64,000 nt of DNA from Belnapia mucosa (GTDB lineage: Bacteria; Pseudomonadota; Alphaproteobacteria; Acetobacterales; Acetobacteraceae). The notes beneath the pieces were generated by a model, which was not told the origin of the DNA, made no database searches, and saw only the letters and a program-made list of their open reading frames with translations. The DNA lies in contig NZ_JAEUXJ010000009.1 in NCBI RefSeq assembly GCF_016775475.1, forward strand, positions 1 through 64,000, read 5' to 3'. Below are positions 50,074 to 59,169 of this stretch, piece after piece. The position numbers were made by a program, and so were the translations under genes. Position 1 is the stretch's first letter, and every line of letters starts with the position of its first letter.

Positions 50074-52131
50074 TTGTCTGCCTTGTCCACGATTCAGGAT
50101 CTCGCCGCGGCGGCGCTGCGGCAGGACCTGGCGCCGGACGGACCCTTGGGCCCGCTGGTGCCGGAGCCGCTGGAAGCCGCCATCGATGCCGCCGCGGCGC
50201 ATCTTCTCTCCCGCCAGCAAGCCGATGGGCATTGGGTGTTCGAGCTGGAGGCGGATGCCACCATCCCGGCCGAATACCTCATGCTCTGCCGCTTCTTCGG
50301 CCGCCGCGACCCGGCGCGGGAGGCGCGGATCGGCCGCTACCTCCGCCGCATCCAGGCGCAGCAGGATGCCAATTGCGGCGGCGGCTGGCCGCTCTTCCAT
50401 GGCGCGCCGATCGACATCTCCTGCTCGGTGAAGGCCTATTTCGCCCTGCGCCTGATCGGCGACCCGGCCGATGCGCCGCATATGGCCCGCGCGCGGGAGG
50501 CGATCCTGGCCGCCGGCGGGGCGGAGCGCAGCAATGTCTTCACCCGCGCCACCCTCGCCCTGTTCGGTGAGGTGCCCTGGCAGGCGGTGCCGGTGATGCC
50601 GCCCGAGATCGTGCTGCTGCCGCGCTGGTTCCCCTTCCACCTGTCGAAGATCAGCTACTGGGCCCGCACCGTGCTGGTGCCGCTGACGGTGGCGATGGCG
50701 CGCCGGCCGCAGCCGCTGGCGCCCTTGGGCGTCGGCATTGCCGAGCTGTTCCGCACCCCGCCCGCCCAGGTGCGGGACTGGCCGGGTGGCGCCCATGCCG
50801 CCGAGCCCTGGCGCACCCTGTTCCGCAAGATGGATGGGGTCCTCCAGCGCGCCCATGGCCTGATCCCCGAGGCGCTGCGCGCCCGGGCCGAGGCCCGGGC
50901 CGAGGCCTTCGTGACCGAGCGGCTGAATGGCGAGGACGGGCTGGGCGCCATCTACCCGGCCATGGCCAATGCCATCTGGATGTACCATTGCCTCGGCGTC
51001 CCGGAGGACGATCCGCGCCTGGTCACCGCCTGGGCCGCGGTCGAGAAGCTGGTCATGGACCGGCCGGACCGCGACGAGACCTATGTGCAGCCCTGCCTCT
51101 CCCCGGTCTGGGACACCGCCCTCGTCGCCCATGCCCTGCTGGAGGCCGGCGGCGCCGAGGCCGAGGCGGCGGCGGGGCGCGGCCTCGGCTGGCTGCTGGA
51201 CCGGCAGGTGACGGATCTGGAGGGCGACTGGGCCGAGGCGCGTCCCGGCGTGCCGCCCGGCGGCTGGGCCTTCCAATATGCCAATCCGCACTACCCCGAT
51301 GTGGACGACACCGCGGCGGTGGTCCTCGCCCTCGACCGCGCCCGGAAGGGGGCGGCGGCCGGGGCCGAGGCGGCGCAGCTGGAAGCGGCCATCGCCCGCG
51401 CCACTGACTGGGTGGTGGGGATGCAGTCGAAGGGCGGCGGCTGGGGCGCCTTCGATGCCGACAACACCCACCAATACCTGAACAGCATCCCCTTCGCCGA
51501 TCATGGCGCGCTGCTCGACCCGCCGACCGCCGATGTCTCCGGCCGCTGCCTCGCCATGCTGGCGCAGCTCGGCCATTCGCCGGACAGCCCGGTGGTGCGG
51601 CAGGCGGTGGCCTATCTTCTGGGCGAGCAGGAGCCGGATGGCGCCTGGTATGGCCGCTGGGGCGTCAACTATGTCTATGGCACCTGGTCGGCCGTCACCG
51701 CACTGAACGCCGCCGGCCTGCCGCCCGAACATCCGGCGATGCGCAAATCCGTCACCTGGCTCAAATCGGCGCAGAACCCGGATGGCGGCTGGGGCGAGGA
51801 TGGGATGACCTATCCCCGCCGCGGCGGCACCCGCGCCGACCCGGACCGCCGCATGGGCCCGAGCAGCGCCAGCCAGACCGCCTGGGCGCTGCTGGCGCTG
51901 ATGGCGGCGGGGGCGACGGATGACCCGGCGGTCGAGCGCGGCGCGCTGTGGCTGCTGCGGAACCAGGGACCGGACGGCGCCTGGCCGGAGGAGGACTATA
52001 CCGGCACCGGCTTCCCGCGCGTCTTCTACCTCCGCTACCACGGCTATGCGCGGCTGTTTCCGCTCTGGGCGCTGGCGCGGCTGCGGAACCTGCGGCGCGG
52101 GAATTCGCGGCGGGTAGCCTGGGGGCTATAA
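50074..52131 (+). CDS. shc: squalene-hopene cyclase
   Basis: A 685-residue class II triterpene cyclase that converts squalene to hopene at the membrane. Catalytic acid motif D409-V-D411-D412 (PDVDDTAAVVLAL). QW repeats are plentiful (QQADGHWVFELEAD, GWGAFDADN, QEPDGAWYGRWG, QNPDGGWGEDG, QGPDGAWPEEDYTGTGFP). The start is TTG 50074 with GAGAGGGG six bases upstream; no ATG is available at this position, and a second TTG lies nine bases on. Its stop overlaps the convergent gene by six bases. Confidence 0.95.
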   Translation: MSALSTIQDLAAAALRQDLAPDGPLGPLVPEPLEAAIDAAAAHLLSRQQADGHWVFELEADATIPAEYLMLCRFFGRRDPAREARIGRYLRRIQAQQDANCGGGWPLFHGAPIDISCSVKAYFALRLIGDPADAPHMARAREAILAAGGAERSNVFTRATLALFGEVPWQAVPVMPPEIVLLPRWFPFHLSKISYWARTVLVPLTVAMARRPQPLAPLGVGIAELFRTPPAQVRDWPGGAHAAEPWRTLFRKMDGVLQRAHGLIPEALRARAEARAEAFVTERLNGEDGLGAIYPAMANAIWMYHCLGVPEDDPRLVTAWAAVEKLVMDRPDRDETYVQPCLSPVWDTALVAHALLEAGGAEAEAAAGRGLGWLLDRQVTDLEGDWAEARPGVPPGGWAFQYANPHYPDVDDTAAVVLALDRARKGAAAGAEAAQLEAAIARATDWVVGMQSKGGGWGAFDADNTHQYLNSIPFADHGALLDPPTADVSGRCLAMLAQLGHSPDSPVVRQAVAYLLGEQEPDGAWYGRWGVNYVYGTWSAVTALNAAGLPPEHPAMRKSVTWLKSAQNPDGGWGEDGMTYPRRGGTRADPDRRMGPSSASQTAWALLALMAAGATDDPAVERGALWLLRNQGPDGAWPEEDYTGTGFPRVFYLRYHGYARLFPLWALARLRNLRRGNSRRVAWGL

Positions 52132-54597
52132 GCCCTCAGGCGCTCGGGGGAAGTGCCGGCGGCTGAAGCCGTGGTAGATCGCCCGGTCGCCATGGTCGCT
52201 CGCCTTGCCGACGAAGCGCAGCCACCAATGCGGCTCGAGCGCGGCCAGCGTCGCCTCCACCTGGTGGGCGTGGTTGATCTCGAGCACGAGGCGGCGACCG
52301 AGCCCGTGCAGCCAGTCCGGCACGCCGAGATGCGTCACCATCGCCAGGTAGAGCACGACATCGAGGCCGCCGATGCCCTCGGGCAGCCCCTCATGCAGCG
52401 CGGCGCCGCGGTAGTCGATGTTGAAATGCCCGAGATGGTTCGAGGCATAGGCGGCTGCCCGCGCCGTCTCCGGCCAGTCGAGCCCGAGCCCATGCCGGGC
52501 CCCGCGCGCCGCGGCATAGTTCAGGAATTGCCCGCCATTGCAGCCGATATCGAGCACCGTGGCGCCGCCGAATTCGATCCGGTCGAGGCCAAGGTCGCCC
52601 ACCCGCCGCAGCGTGTCGCGGATGCCCTCGCCGATGCCGAGGCCGGGTGCGGTCTGGTATTTCGATTCGCCGAACTGGGTGTGGCGCAGGTAGTGGGTGC
52701 GGAGGAATTCCACATGCGCCTCGGTCGGATAGGCATACTGCCAATCGACCCAGGTGCCGAGCCGGTGGTTGCCCGGCGTCGCCAGGTCGCCGAAGGGTGG
52801 GTTCAGCCCGTGCCGGGCGCAGAATTCAGCGATCCGGCCATGCAGATCCTCCGGTAGCGGCGGCTCGGCATCGTGGCGGAGCAGCGCCGCATCCTCGGTC
52901 AGGATGCCGGGATGCAACGTGCCGCAGGGGCCTTCCAGCAGGAACAGCCCATGGATGCGCGGCGCCAGCCCGGCCATGGCGGCGAAATTCTGCGCCTTCA
53001 GCGACAGCAGCAGATTGCCCTGGCTGCGGATGTCGAGCCCCGGCTCATGCGCCAGGTTGAAGTAGCGGCCCCAGTTCACCCCGCGCAGGTCGTCGCCCTG
53101 ATAGGGGTATTGCCAGATCTTCAGGGTCAGCCCGGCCGGGTCGCGGCCGAACCAGGCGCCGATGCGCTGGAGCAGCGCCGGGTCGCGGCAGATGAAGGCC
53201 CAGGCGCCGGATTCCTGCTCGTCGATCAAGGGCTCGGTGCCGGCGGCGAAGCGCGGCAGGTCGCTGATCCGGGTCGGCAGGGCGAAGCCCTCCGCCTCGG
53301 GCCAGGCGGCCGGCGCAGCGGGCGGCGGCAGGTCGAGCGCGACGCGGTGAACCGGGGGCGGGGCGGCCGGCGCAGGGGAGGCCGGCGCGCGGTCCAGCAC
53401 CAGCGGCGCGCGCTGCCGGTCGGGCAGGGCGAGGATGTTCCACTCCGCCGCACTCTCGCCATCCCAGTCGGGCGGCGCATGCGGCGCCTCGGCATCGTCG
53501 AGGAAGCCATAGCCGAGCCGGTCCAGCAGCGCATAGATCTCGCGGTAGTCATAGCCGGCGCGGCGCATGGAGCGCGGCGCGATCTCGCAATAGACCGCCG
53601 GCCGCGCTTCCTCCAGCACCCGCGCCGCGCCCTGCAGCACGAAGAATTCGTAGGACTGCACATCCATCTTGAGGAAGCCGACATCCCGGTGCGGGATACC
53701 CTGGCGTTCCAGCAGCGCATCCAGCGGCAGCACCGGCACCGCCTCGCCTTCCGGCGCTTCGTCCGGCCGGATGCCGAGGGCGCCGAAATTGGCGAAGCCG
53801 CCATAGCTGATCGGATACATCCGCAGCACCGCTTCCCGCGCGCCGAGCCCCATGCGGAAGGGCGTGACATTGGCGCAGCCGTTCAGCGCGATATTCGCAT
53901 TCAGCAGGTTGTACATCTGCATCTGCGGCTCGAAGGCCAGCACGCGGCCGCCCGGCACCAGGCGCGACAGGGCGATGCTGTGGTGGCCGATATTGGCGCC
54001 GACATCGACCACCACCCGGCTGCCCGGCACATGGCGGCTGAAGATGCGCAGGCTGTCCGGTTCCCAGGTGCCGGCGGCGGCGAGGTAGTCGGCGACGCCG
54101 GTATCAGTCCGCAGCGCGAGGAAGCGGCCCTCGGCGGCCTCGATCAGCCGGCAATGCGGGCTGGCCTTCCGGCCCAGCTCGGGATGGTAAACGCCGGCGC
54201 CGCTGCGCAGGCCGAGGAACCAGAGCTGGCAGGCGCGCGCATCGGGGTGGCGCATGCCGGTCGCCTCGATCCGCACCGGCTCCGCCTCGCCGGCGGCCTC
54301 GACCGGAATCTCCAGCATCCCGCTCTCGGCCTCGGGCGCGTAGAGGTCGTGGATCGCATAGCGCCCCGCCTCCCGCACCAGCACATGGCCGGACCAGCCA
54401 TGGCGGACCAGCATCAGCCGCCAGCGGCCCTGCGGCAGGTGGAATTCCATCCAGGCCCCGGCCGCCCCGGCATACAGCGTGGCACGCCGGGTATAGGGGC
54501 TGATGCGGCTGCTCCACCGGCCGCCGCTGCGCCAGGCCAATTCCCGAAAACCGGCCGCGTCCCCGCCGCCGATTAGCAGGCCCTCTCGCTCGTCCAT
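52126..54597 (-). CDS. large fusion: N-terminal beta domain, FkbM methyltransferase, second class I methyltransferase
   Basis: An 823-residue protein. Residues ~15-135 look like a beta-sandwich (WRSGGRWSSRISPYTRRATL; GAWMEFHLPQGRWRLMLV). An FkbM domain follows with VVVDVGANIGHHSIAL (DVGANIG 198-204) and FLKMDVQSYEFFVLQGAARV. Residues ~400-650 are a linker with a conserved-looking middle (WQYPYQGDDLRGVNWGRYFN). The last ~145 residues are another SAM domain: TVLDIGCNGGQFLNYAAARG (from 681) and LEINHAHQVEATLAALEPHW. It probably modifies a glycan at two positions, or one domain is structural. Last gene of the minus-strand glycan operon. Confidence 0.8.
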   Translation of the reverse strand: MDEREGLLIGGGDAAGFRELAWRSGGRWSSRISPYTRRATLYAGAAGAWMEFHLPQGRWRLMLVRHGWSGHVLVREAGRYAIHDLYAPEAESGMLEIPVEAAGEAEPVRIEATGMRHPDARACQLWFLGLRSGAGVYHPELGRKASPHCRLIEAAEGRFLALRTDTGVADYLAAAGTWEPDSLRIFSRHVPGSRVVVDVGANIGHHSIALSRLVPGGRVLAFEPQMQMYNLLNANIALNGCANVTPFRMGLGAREAVLRMYPISYGGFANFGALGIRPDEAPEGEAVPVLPLDALLERQGIPHRDVGFLKMDVQSYEFFVLQGAARVLEEARPAVYCEIAPRSMRRAGYDYREIYALLDRLGYGFLDDAEAPHAPPDWDGESAAEWNILALPDRQRAPLVLDRAPASPAPAAPPPVHRVALDLPPPAAPAAWPEAEGFALPTRISDLPRFAAGTEPLIDEQESGAWAFICRDPALLQRIGAWFGRDPAGLTLKIWQYPYQGDDLRGVNWGRYFNLAHEPGLDIRSQGNLLLSLKAQNFAAMAGLAPRIHGLFLLEGPCGTLHPGILTEDAALLRHDAEPPLPEDLHGRIAEFCARHGLNPPFGDLATPGNHRLGTWVDWQYAYPTEAHVEFLRTHYLRHTQFGESKYQTAPGLGIGEGIRDTLRRVGDLGLDRIEFGGATVLDIGCNGGQFLNYAAARGARHGLGLDWPETARAAAYASNHLGHFNIDYRGAALHEGLPEGIGGLDVVLYLAMVTHLGVPDWLHGLGRRLVLEINHAHQVEATLAALEPHWWLRFVGKASDHGDRAIYHGFSRRHFPRAPEGL

Positions 54598-54611
54598 CAG
54601 TCTGTGTCCCG

Positions 54612-55037
54612 TCAGCCCTGCCCGGGCCGGATGCGATGATGCAGGTCGAAGCCGCCGCGCGGCCGGGCCTCGACATGGGCGCGCAACGCGGCATCGGCGG
54701 CCGCCACCGGCTCAGCCCGCGCCCGCTCGGCCTCGATCAGGGCGGCGAGCGCCGCCTCCAGCGCCTGCTGGCTGCCCTCCTGGCGCTGCACGTCCATGGC
54801 GGCGCGGGCCTGCGGCCGGCGGTTCAGCGGCCCGCCGCGGAAGCGCGCCATCGGCGCCCGCAGCGCGGCCGAGAGCTCCGGCCAGGGCTCGAAGCTGCCG
54901 CGGCGGAGCAGGAGATGCGCCAGCATCTCCGGCCAGGACCCCACCTCGGCAGCAAGCCGTGCGGCCTCACCCGGCGCCGGCGCACCCGGCTCCAGCATGG
55001 CGAGCAGGCGGTGGACGGCATCGGCGTCGAATTGCAT
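54612..55037 (-). CDS. small hypothetical protein of the glycan operon
   Basis: A 141-residue protein from ATG 55037, one base after the GT2-GT4 stop. It begins MQFDADAVHRLLAMLEPGAP, continues with ELSAALRAPMARFRGGPLNR, and has an alanine/glutamate-rich helical second half (QQALEAALAALIEAERARAE). No transmembrane segment, signal or known motif. It is certain to be translated with its neighbours if the operon is real. Function unknown. Confidence 0.6.
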   Translation of the reverse strand: MQFDADAVHRLLAMLEPGAPAPGEAARLAAEVGSWPEMLAHLLLRRGSFEPWPELSAALRAPMARFRGGPLNRRPQARAAMDVQRQEGSQQALEAALAALIEAERARAEPVAAADAALRAHVEARPRGGFDLHHRIRPGQG

Positions 55038-55038
55038 C

Positions 55039-57246
55039 TCAGGCGGCCTCCCGCCGGTTGCGCGCGGCGGCGGCCAGCGCTTGGAAGGCGGGTTCCAGCC
55101 GATCCACCATGGCGGCGATGGTGAAGCGCGTCTCAAAGCTGTGGCGGGCGCCGGCGGCCAGCTGGGCGCGGCGCGCCGGGTCGCGGGCAAGGTCGAGCAG
55201 CGCCGCGGCCAGCGCCTCCGCCGCTTCCGGCCCATCCGGGACCAGCAGGCCATCGACGCCATCGGTGACCACCTCGGCCAAACCACCGGCCGCAAGCGCC
55301 ACCACCGGCGTGCCGGCCGCCATCGCCTCGATCGCCACCAGGCCGAAGGACTCGTAGCGGCTCGGCACCAGGACGAGGTCGGCGGCGCGATAAGCCGTCT
55401 CCAGCGCCTCCCGCTCCAGCAGGCCGGGGAAGCGGGCGCGGGGATGGGCGAGCAGGGCGGCGAGCGGGCCTTCAGCGGAGCCCTGCCGGTCGGGCAGGCC
55501 GCCGGCGAAGGTGAACTCCGCCTCCGGCAGCGCCTCCAACACCGCGAGCGCCGCCTCCACCGCGAGGTCGAAGCCCTTGCGCGGCTCGAACCGCCCGACG
55601 AAGAGGATGCGGCAGCCCGGCCGGGGCGGCGGCGGCGCTCGGCCGGCCAGCAGGTCCTCGGTGCCGTGCGGCGCCAGCACCACCCGCGCCTCGGGCAGGG
55701 TCAGGCCATAGGCGGCTTCCAGATCGGCGACCACCGCGCACGAATTGGCCAGCAGCAGCGGCGCCGTAGCCAGCGCCCGCGCCTCCGCCGCGATCATCCG
55801 CCGCACCATGAAATGCTCGTAGAGCGGCCGCGCCAGCCAGTCCGGCTTGAAGGGCCGGGCCAGGGCGTAGCTGGTATGCAGGCTCATCGCCACGCCGAGA
55901 TCGGGGTCGTGCAGGCAGGCCATCGCCTCCAGATCCCAGATCGGGAAGGACAGGACGTCGAGGCCGAAATTCTTCAGCGCCTCCACCTCCCGCCGGACGC
56001 GGTTGTTCCAGGCGGCGATGTTCGGCGGCAGGCCGAGATCGGCCATCAGCGCCTCGGCGCCCGCCTCCTCGGGCAGCAACGCATGCAGCCAGAGCCCGTC
56101 CTGCTGGACGACGCTTTCCTCGGCCTCGGCGCGGGTGATGACATGCACCACATGGCCGCGCCGCAGCAGTTCCCGCGCGACCATCGCGGTCCAGCGGGCG
56201 ATGCCGGCATCGGTGGCCGGGGGCCAGCCCTGGCTGACCATGCAGATGCGCAGCCCTGGCGCCGGGGCGAAGGGCAGGAAGGGCTCCGGCGCCGCATCTT
56301 CCGGCAGGTCGGCCCGGGCGCGGTGGCCCTTGGTGCGGGCCAGGGCCTGCCCATCCTGCAGGCCGAGCGCGAGATCCTGGTCGAGCGAGCGCCGGTGCTC
56401 CGGCCCGATCTCGCCATGCCGCTCGAACCAGGCATTGCAGTCGAGGAGCTCGGTCCGGTAGCGCTCCAGCTCCCCGGCGACGCGGCCGGGATTCTGCGCC
56501 GCGCCGTGACGGGCGACGAAATAGGCCTTGCTGACCGCGGAGGGGTAGAGCGTGCGGGCGATGCGGCCGGCATTGCGGATGCCGCTCGGCGCGAATTGGT
56601 GGAAGACCAGCGCGGTCGGCTCGTAGCGCACCTGCCAGCCGGCATCGACCAGCCGCAGGCAGAGATCGGTCTCGTCCAGCAGATAGGCATAGGCGGTATC
56701 GAACCCGCCCACCTGCCGCAGCGCCGCCATGCGGAAGCTGGAATTGGTGCCGAGCAGGCTGGGATAGAACGGCGTGCCGGGCCGGTTCAGCGGCCGCTCA
56801 TCGAAGAAGTCGGAGACAGGGTGCGCATTGCCGAAGCGGTCGCAGACCGTCTTGCGGGCCTGCCAGCGCGTGCCGGTATTGTCGACCGTATAGCCGCCGA
56901 CTGCCCCCACGGCCGGATCCGCATAGGCCGCGAGGAGGTGGGCCAGCCAATCGGGATGCGGCACCGCATCGTCGTCGATGAAGGCGACAACCTCGCCGGC
57001 GGCGGCGGCGATGCCGATATTGCGGGAGAGCGAGAGGTTCTGCTCCGGGCAATGCCGCAGCTTGATCCCCGCGCCCCATTCGGCCAGCAGCGCGGCGGTG
57101 CCGTCGGTGGAGGGGCCGTTCACCACCACCACTTCGAAGCGGGCGCCGCGCAGCCCGCGCAATCCCTGCAGGGCGCTGCGCAGATGCGCCACGCGATTGC
57201 AGGTGTTGATGACGATAGTGACCTGGGGGCTGGCCTCGGGCGGCAT
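55039..57246 (-). CDS. two-domain glycosyltransferase, GT2 fused to GT4
   Basis: A 735-residue protein. The N-terminal GT2 (GT-A) domain has VTIVINTCNRVAHLRSALQG, VVVNGPSTDG, FIDDDAVPHPDWLAHLL (D-D-D metal site) and DETDLCLRLVDAGW. From about residue 335 a GT4 (GT-B) domain starts LRICMVSQGWPPATDAGIAR, with ILFVGRFEPRKGFDLAVEAA and the E-x7-E motif in PSRYESFGLVAIEAM. Two sugars may be added in sequence to a surface glycan. ATG 57246 overlaps the TPR gene stop by one base. Confidence 0.9.
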   Translation of the reverse strand: MPPEASPQVTIVINTCNRVAHLRSALQGLRGLRGARFEVVVVNGPSTDGTAALLAEWGAGIKLRHCPEQNLSLSRNIGIAAAAGEVVAFIDDDAVPHPDWLAHLLAAYADPAVGAVGGYTVDNTGTRWQARKTVCDRFGNAHPVSDFFDERPLNRPGTPFYPSLLGTNSSFRMAALRQVGGFDTAYAYLLDETDLCLRLVDAGWQVRYEPTALVFHQFAPSGIRNAGRIARTLYPSAVSKAYFVARHGAAQNPGRVAGELERYRTELLDCNAWFERHGEIGPEHRRSLDQDLALGLQDGQALARTKGHRARADLPEDAAPEPFLPFAPAPGLRICMVSQGWPPATDAGIARWTAMVARELLRRGHVVHVITRAEAEESVVQQDGLWLHALLPEEAGAEALMADLGLPPNIAAWNNRVRREVEALKNFGLDVLSFPIWDLEAMACLHDPDLGVAMSLHTSYALARPFKPDWLARPLYEHFMVRRMIAAEARALATAPLLLANSCAVVADLEAAYGLTLPEARVVLAPHGTEDLLAGRAPPPPRPGCRILFVGRFEPRKGFDLAVEAALAVLEALPEAEFTFAGGLPDRQGSAEGPLAALLAHPRARFPGLLEREALETAYRAADLVLVPSRYESFGLVAIEAMAAGTPVVALAAGGLAEVVTDGVDGLLVPDGPEAAEALAAALLDLARDPARRAQLAAGARHSFETRFTIAAMVDRLEPAFQALAAAARNRREAA

Positions 57247-57977
57247 CAGCGGGCGTCCTGTTCGGCCAGCAGCAGCATCAGGTCGCGATTGGCACGCGCC
57301 ATCTCCTCCCGCCCCATCACCGCCAGCAGCAGGGCACGCCGGGTTGGTGCGGTGCGGAGCAGGGGCAGCACCTCCTCGACCAGTTGCGGCGGGCGGTGCA
57401 GCAGCAGGGCATGGGCCAGTTCCACATCTTCGCTCCAGGGCGCCTCCTCCAGCGGGTGCGGGGCGGGCGGGCGGGGCGATGGATCGGGCGCCTCGGCATG
57501 GCCGAGCAGCCCGGCGACATGGGCGATATGCCGGCGCAGATCGGCGGCCGCCTCCGGGTCCAGGGCCAGCGCCGAGCGATAGGCGACCTCGGCATCCGGC
57601 AGCTTGCCCTGTTCCTTCAGGGCATGGCCATATTGCACCCGGTAGCCGGCATGCAGCGGGTAGAGGCTGAGGGCGCGCCAATAGCCATATTCGGCCTCGG
57701 GCCATTGCCGCCGGTCCCGCGCCGTATCGGCCTGGGCGATATGCTGGCGGAATTCCGGGTCGAGGCAGGCCGCGGCATAGGTGAGGGAAACTCCCTCTGC
57801 CCGGCTGGCGGCGACACGGGGCAGGCCGCGCAGCAGGGACTGGGCGGCGGGCACCGCGCCCTCCCGTAGCAGGGTCTCGGCCAGGGCGAGGTCGGGCCGG
57901 CCACCGCCAGGCGGGGCGGCTTCGGGGCGGCTCAAGCTGTCGGGTGCGGGGATGGGATGCAGCAGCGCGGTGTTCAT
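57246..57977 (-). CDS. TPR-like protein, first gene of the glycan operon
   Basis: A 243-residue protein from ATG 57977, preceded on its strand by GAGGGAGGG. Helical repeats resemble TPRs: QADTARDRRQWPEAEYGYWR, ALKEQGKLPDAEVAYRSALA. The ends are proline- or leucine-rich. It has no signal peptide. TPR proteins of this kind often accompany glycosyltransferases (SPINDLY-like or scaffold roles). It opens the four-gene operon that runs down to 52126. Confidence 0.7.
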   Translation of the reverse strand: MNTALLHPIPAPDSLSRPEAAPPGGGRPDLALAETLLREGAVPAAQSLLRGLPRVAASRAEGVSLTYAAACLDPEFRQHIAQADTARDRRQWPEAEYGYWRALSLYPLHAGYRVQYGHALKEQGKLPDAEVAYRSALALDPEAAADLRRHIAHVAGLLGHAEAPDPSPRPPAPHPLEEAPWSEDVELAHALLLHRPPQLVEEVLPLLRTAPTRRALLLAVMGREEMARANRDLMLLLAEQDAR

Positions 57978-58389
57978 GGACCCTCCCTCGCGCTTGTAAG
58001 GAACTCGCAACGATTTTATTTCATATGGAATGCTTCCGCATCCGGAAAAATGCGAATTGGGCACGAAATCCTCAGCCGGCTGGAAGGCCGGCCCGATCCG
58101 GTGCAGTCAGCCGCTGCGGCAACGACCTGCGGCGTGCCGATCATCGGTACACTCCATCCACAGCTTCCCCCACAGCCGGCTGCGCGCGCTGTGGATGAAA
58201 TTGGGGGGCAAAAGTGGAACGCCGCCGGTGGCCCCGGCGGAAACCCGCAGCCAACCGCCCTTTTCCGCGATGCACAGGGTCGGGAGCGCCTGTGGATTCT
58301 TCGCTATTGAGCCCGACAATCACGAATGCGTGCTTGATCGTATCGCATCCGCTGCCCCATCTTCTGGGCTAATTTCAGGAGTCTGTTCC
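57978..58389. promoter_or_regulatory. divergent regulatory region between the glycan operon and fnr
   Basis: A 412-base gap, AT-richer than its surroundings at 58010-58060 (GATTTTATTTCATATGG). It must hold both divergent promoters. It contains the inverted repeat at 58156-58198, a TGTGGATTC at 58291-58299, and TTGATCGTATCGCA near 58333, which matches only the left half of an FNR box (TTGAT-N4-ATCAA). No convincing gene in it. Confidence 0.5.
58156..58198. repeat. 10-bp inverted repeat made of DnaA-box-like sequences
   Basis: CATCCACAGC (58156-58165) and GCTGTGGATG (58189-58198) are perfect inverted copies, 23 bases apart. Each arm contains a TGTGGAT core; the second matches the DnaA-box consensus TGTGGATAA at 8 of 9 positions. 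A third core lies at 58291-58299. It could be a hairpin, an operator, or DnaA sites. Confidence 0.5.
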
Positions 58390-59169
58390 ATGGATGCCTC
58401 GGGCCTGATGATGCCCCGGGCGGCGGTCACCGCCGCCTGCGGGGCTTGCGCCGGCGCCAGCCGCGGCCTCTGCCATGGGCTGGAGGAAGCCGATCAGGCG
58501 GCGCTGTTCAATGCCGCCTCCTCCCTCCGCCTCCCGGCCCGCAGCGCCGTCTTCCGCGAGGGCGACCGCGCCAATGCGGTCTTCACCCTGAAGGACGGCG
58601 CCGCCAAGCTGCTGCGCGCCCTGCCGGATGGCCGGCAGCAGATCATCGGCTTCCGCTTCCCTGGCGACCTGATCGGTTATACCGCCCGCGACCGCTATCC
58701 CTGCGATGCGGAACTGGTCTCCGACGCGACCGTCTGCCGGGTGGACCGGGGGCGGCTCGAGAGCATGAGCCGGCATTGCGCCGGCCTGTCCCACCGGCTG
58801 CTGGAACTCTGCGCCGAGGATCTGGCCGCCGCGCAGGACCAGCTGAACGCCATGGCGCAGAAAAGCGCCGAGGGCCGCGTCGCCGCCTTCCTGCTGATGC
58901 TGCGCGAGGCCGACCGGCGCAATGGCGGCACCGGGCTCGACCTCTCGCTGCCGATGACGCGGGCCGATATCGGCGACTATCTCGGGCTGACGATCGAAAG
59001 CGTCAGCCGGGTCTTCGCCGCGCTCCGCCGCGGCGGTCTGGTGAAGGAGCCGCAGCGCGGCCGCCTCCGCCTGGCCGACCTGCCGGGACTGGAGGCGCTG
59101 GCCGGCAGCGACGGCGCCGCCGCGCCGCTCAGTGGCCCCGGGCGTCCTGCTCATCGAAGTGCCGCTTGA
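58390..59169 (+). CDS. fnr: FNR-type Crp/Fnr family regulator with four-cysteine cluster
   Basis: A 259-residue oxygen-sensing regulator. N-terminal cysteines C17, C20, C28 (CGACAGASRGLCHG) plus C116 (ATVCRVDRGRL) fit the [4Fe-4S] ligand set of FNR. The cyclic-nucleotide-like domain (GFRFPGDLIGYTARDR) and the DNA-binding helix TRADIGDYLGLTIESVSRVF follow, the latter with FNR's E-x2-S-R recognition residues. It is adjacent to the cbb3 maturation genes, a usual FNR target. The start is ATG 58390, as upstream codons lack family features. The 3' end overlaps the convergent small gene by 41 bases. Confidence 0.92.
   Translation: MDASGLMMPRAAVTAACGACAGASRGLCHGLEEADQAALFNAASSLRLPARSAVFREGDRANAVFTLKDGAAKLLRALPDGRQQIIGFRFPGDLIGYTARDRYPCDAELVSDATVCRVDRGRLESMSRHCAGLSHRLLELCAEDLAAAQDQLNAMAQKSAEGRVAAFLLMLREADRRNGGTGLDLSLPMTRADIGDYLGLTIESVSRVFAALRRGGLVKEPQRGRLRLADLPGLEALAGSDGAAAPLSGPGRPAHRSAA

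Noticed and set aside
58010..58300. Chromosomal replication origin
   Set aside because: Three imperfect DnaA-like boxes and an AT-rich stretch are suggestive, but no dnaA, parAB or hemE lies nearby and the boxes are better explained as an inverted repeat; reported as a finding only.
58328..58345. FNR box upstream of fnr
   Set aside because: TTGATCGTATCGCA matches the left half of TTGAT-N4-ATCAA but not the right half.
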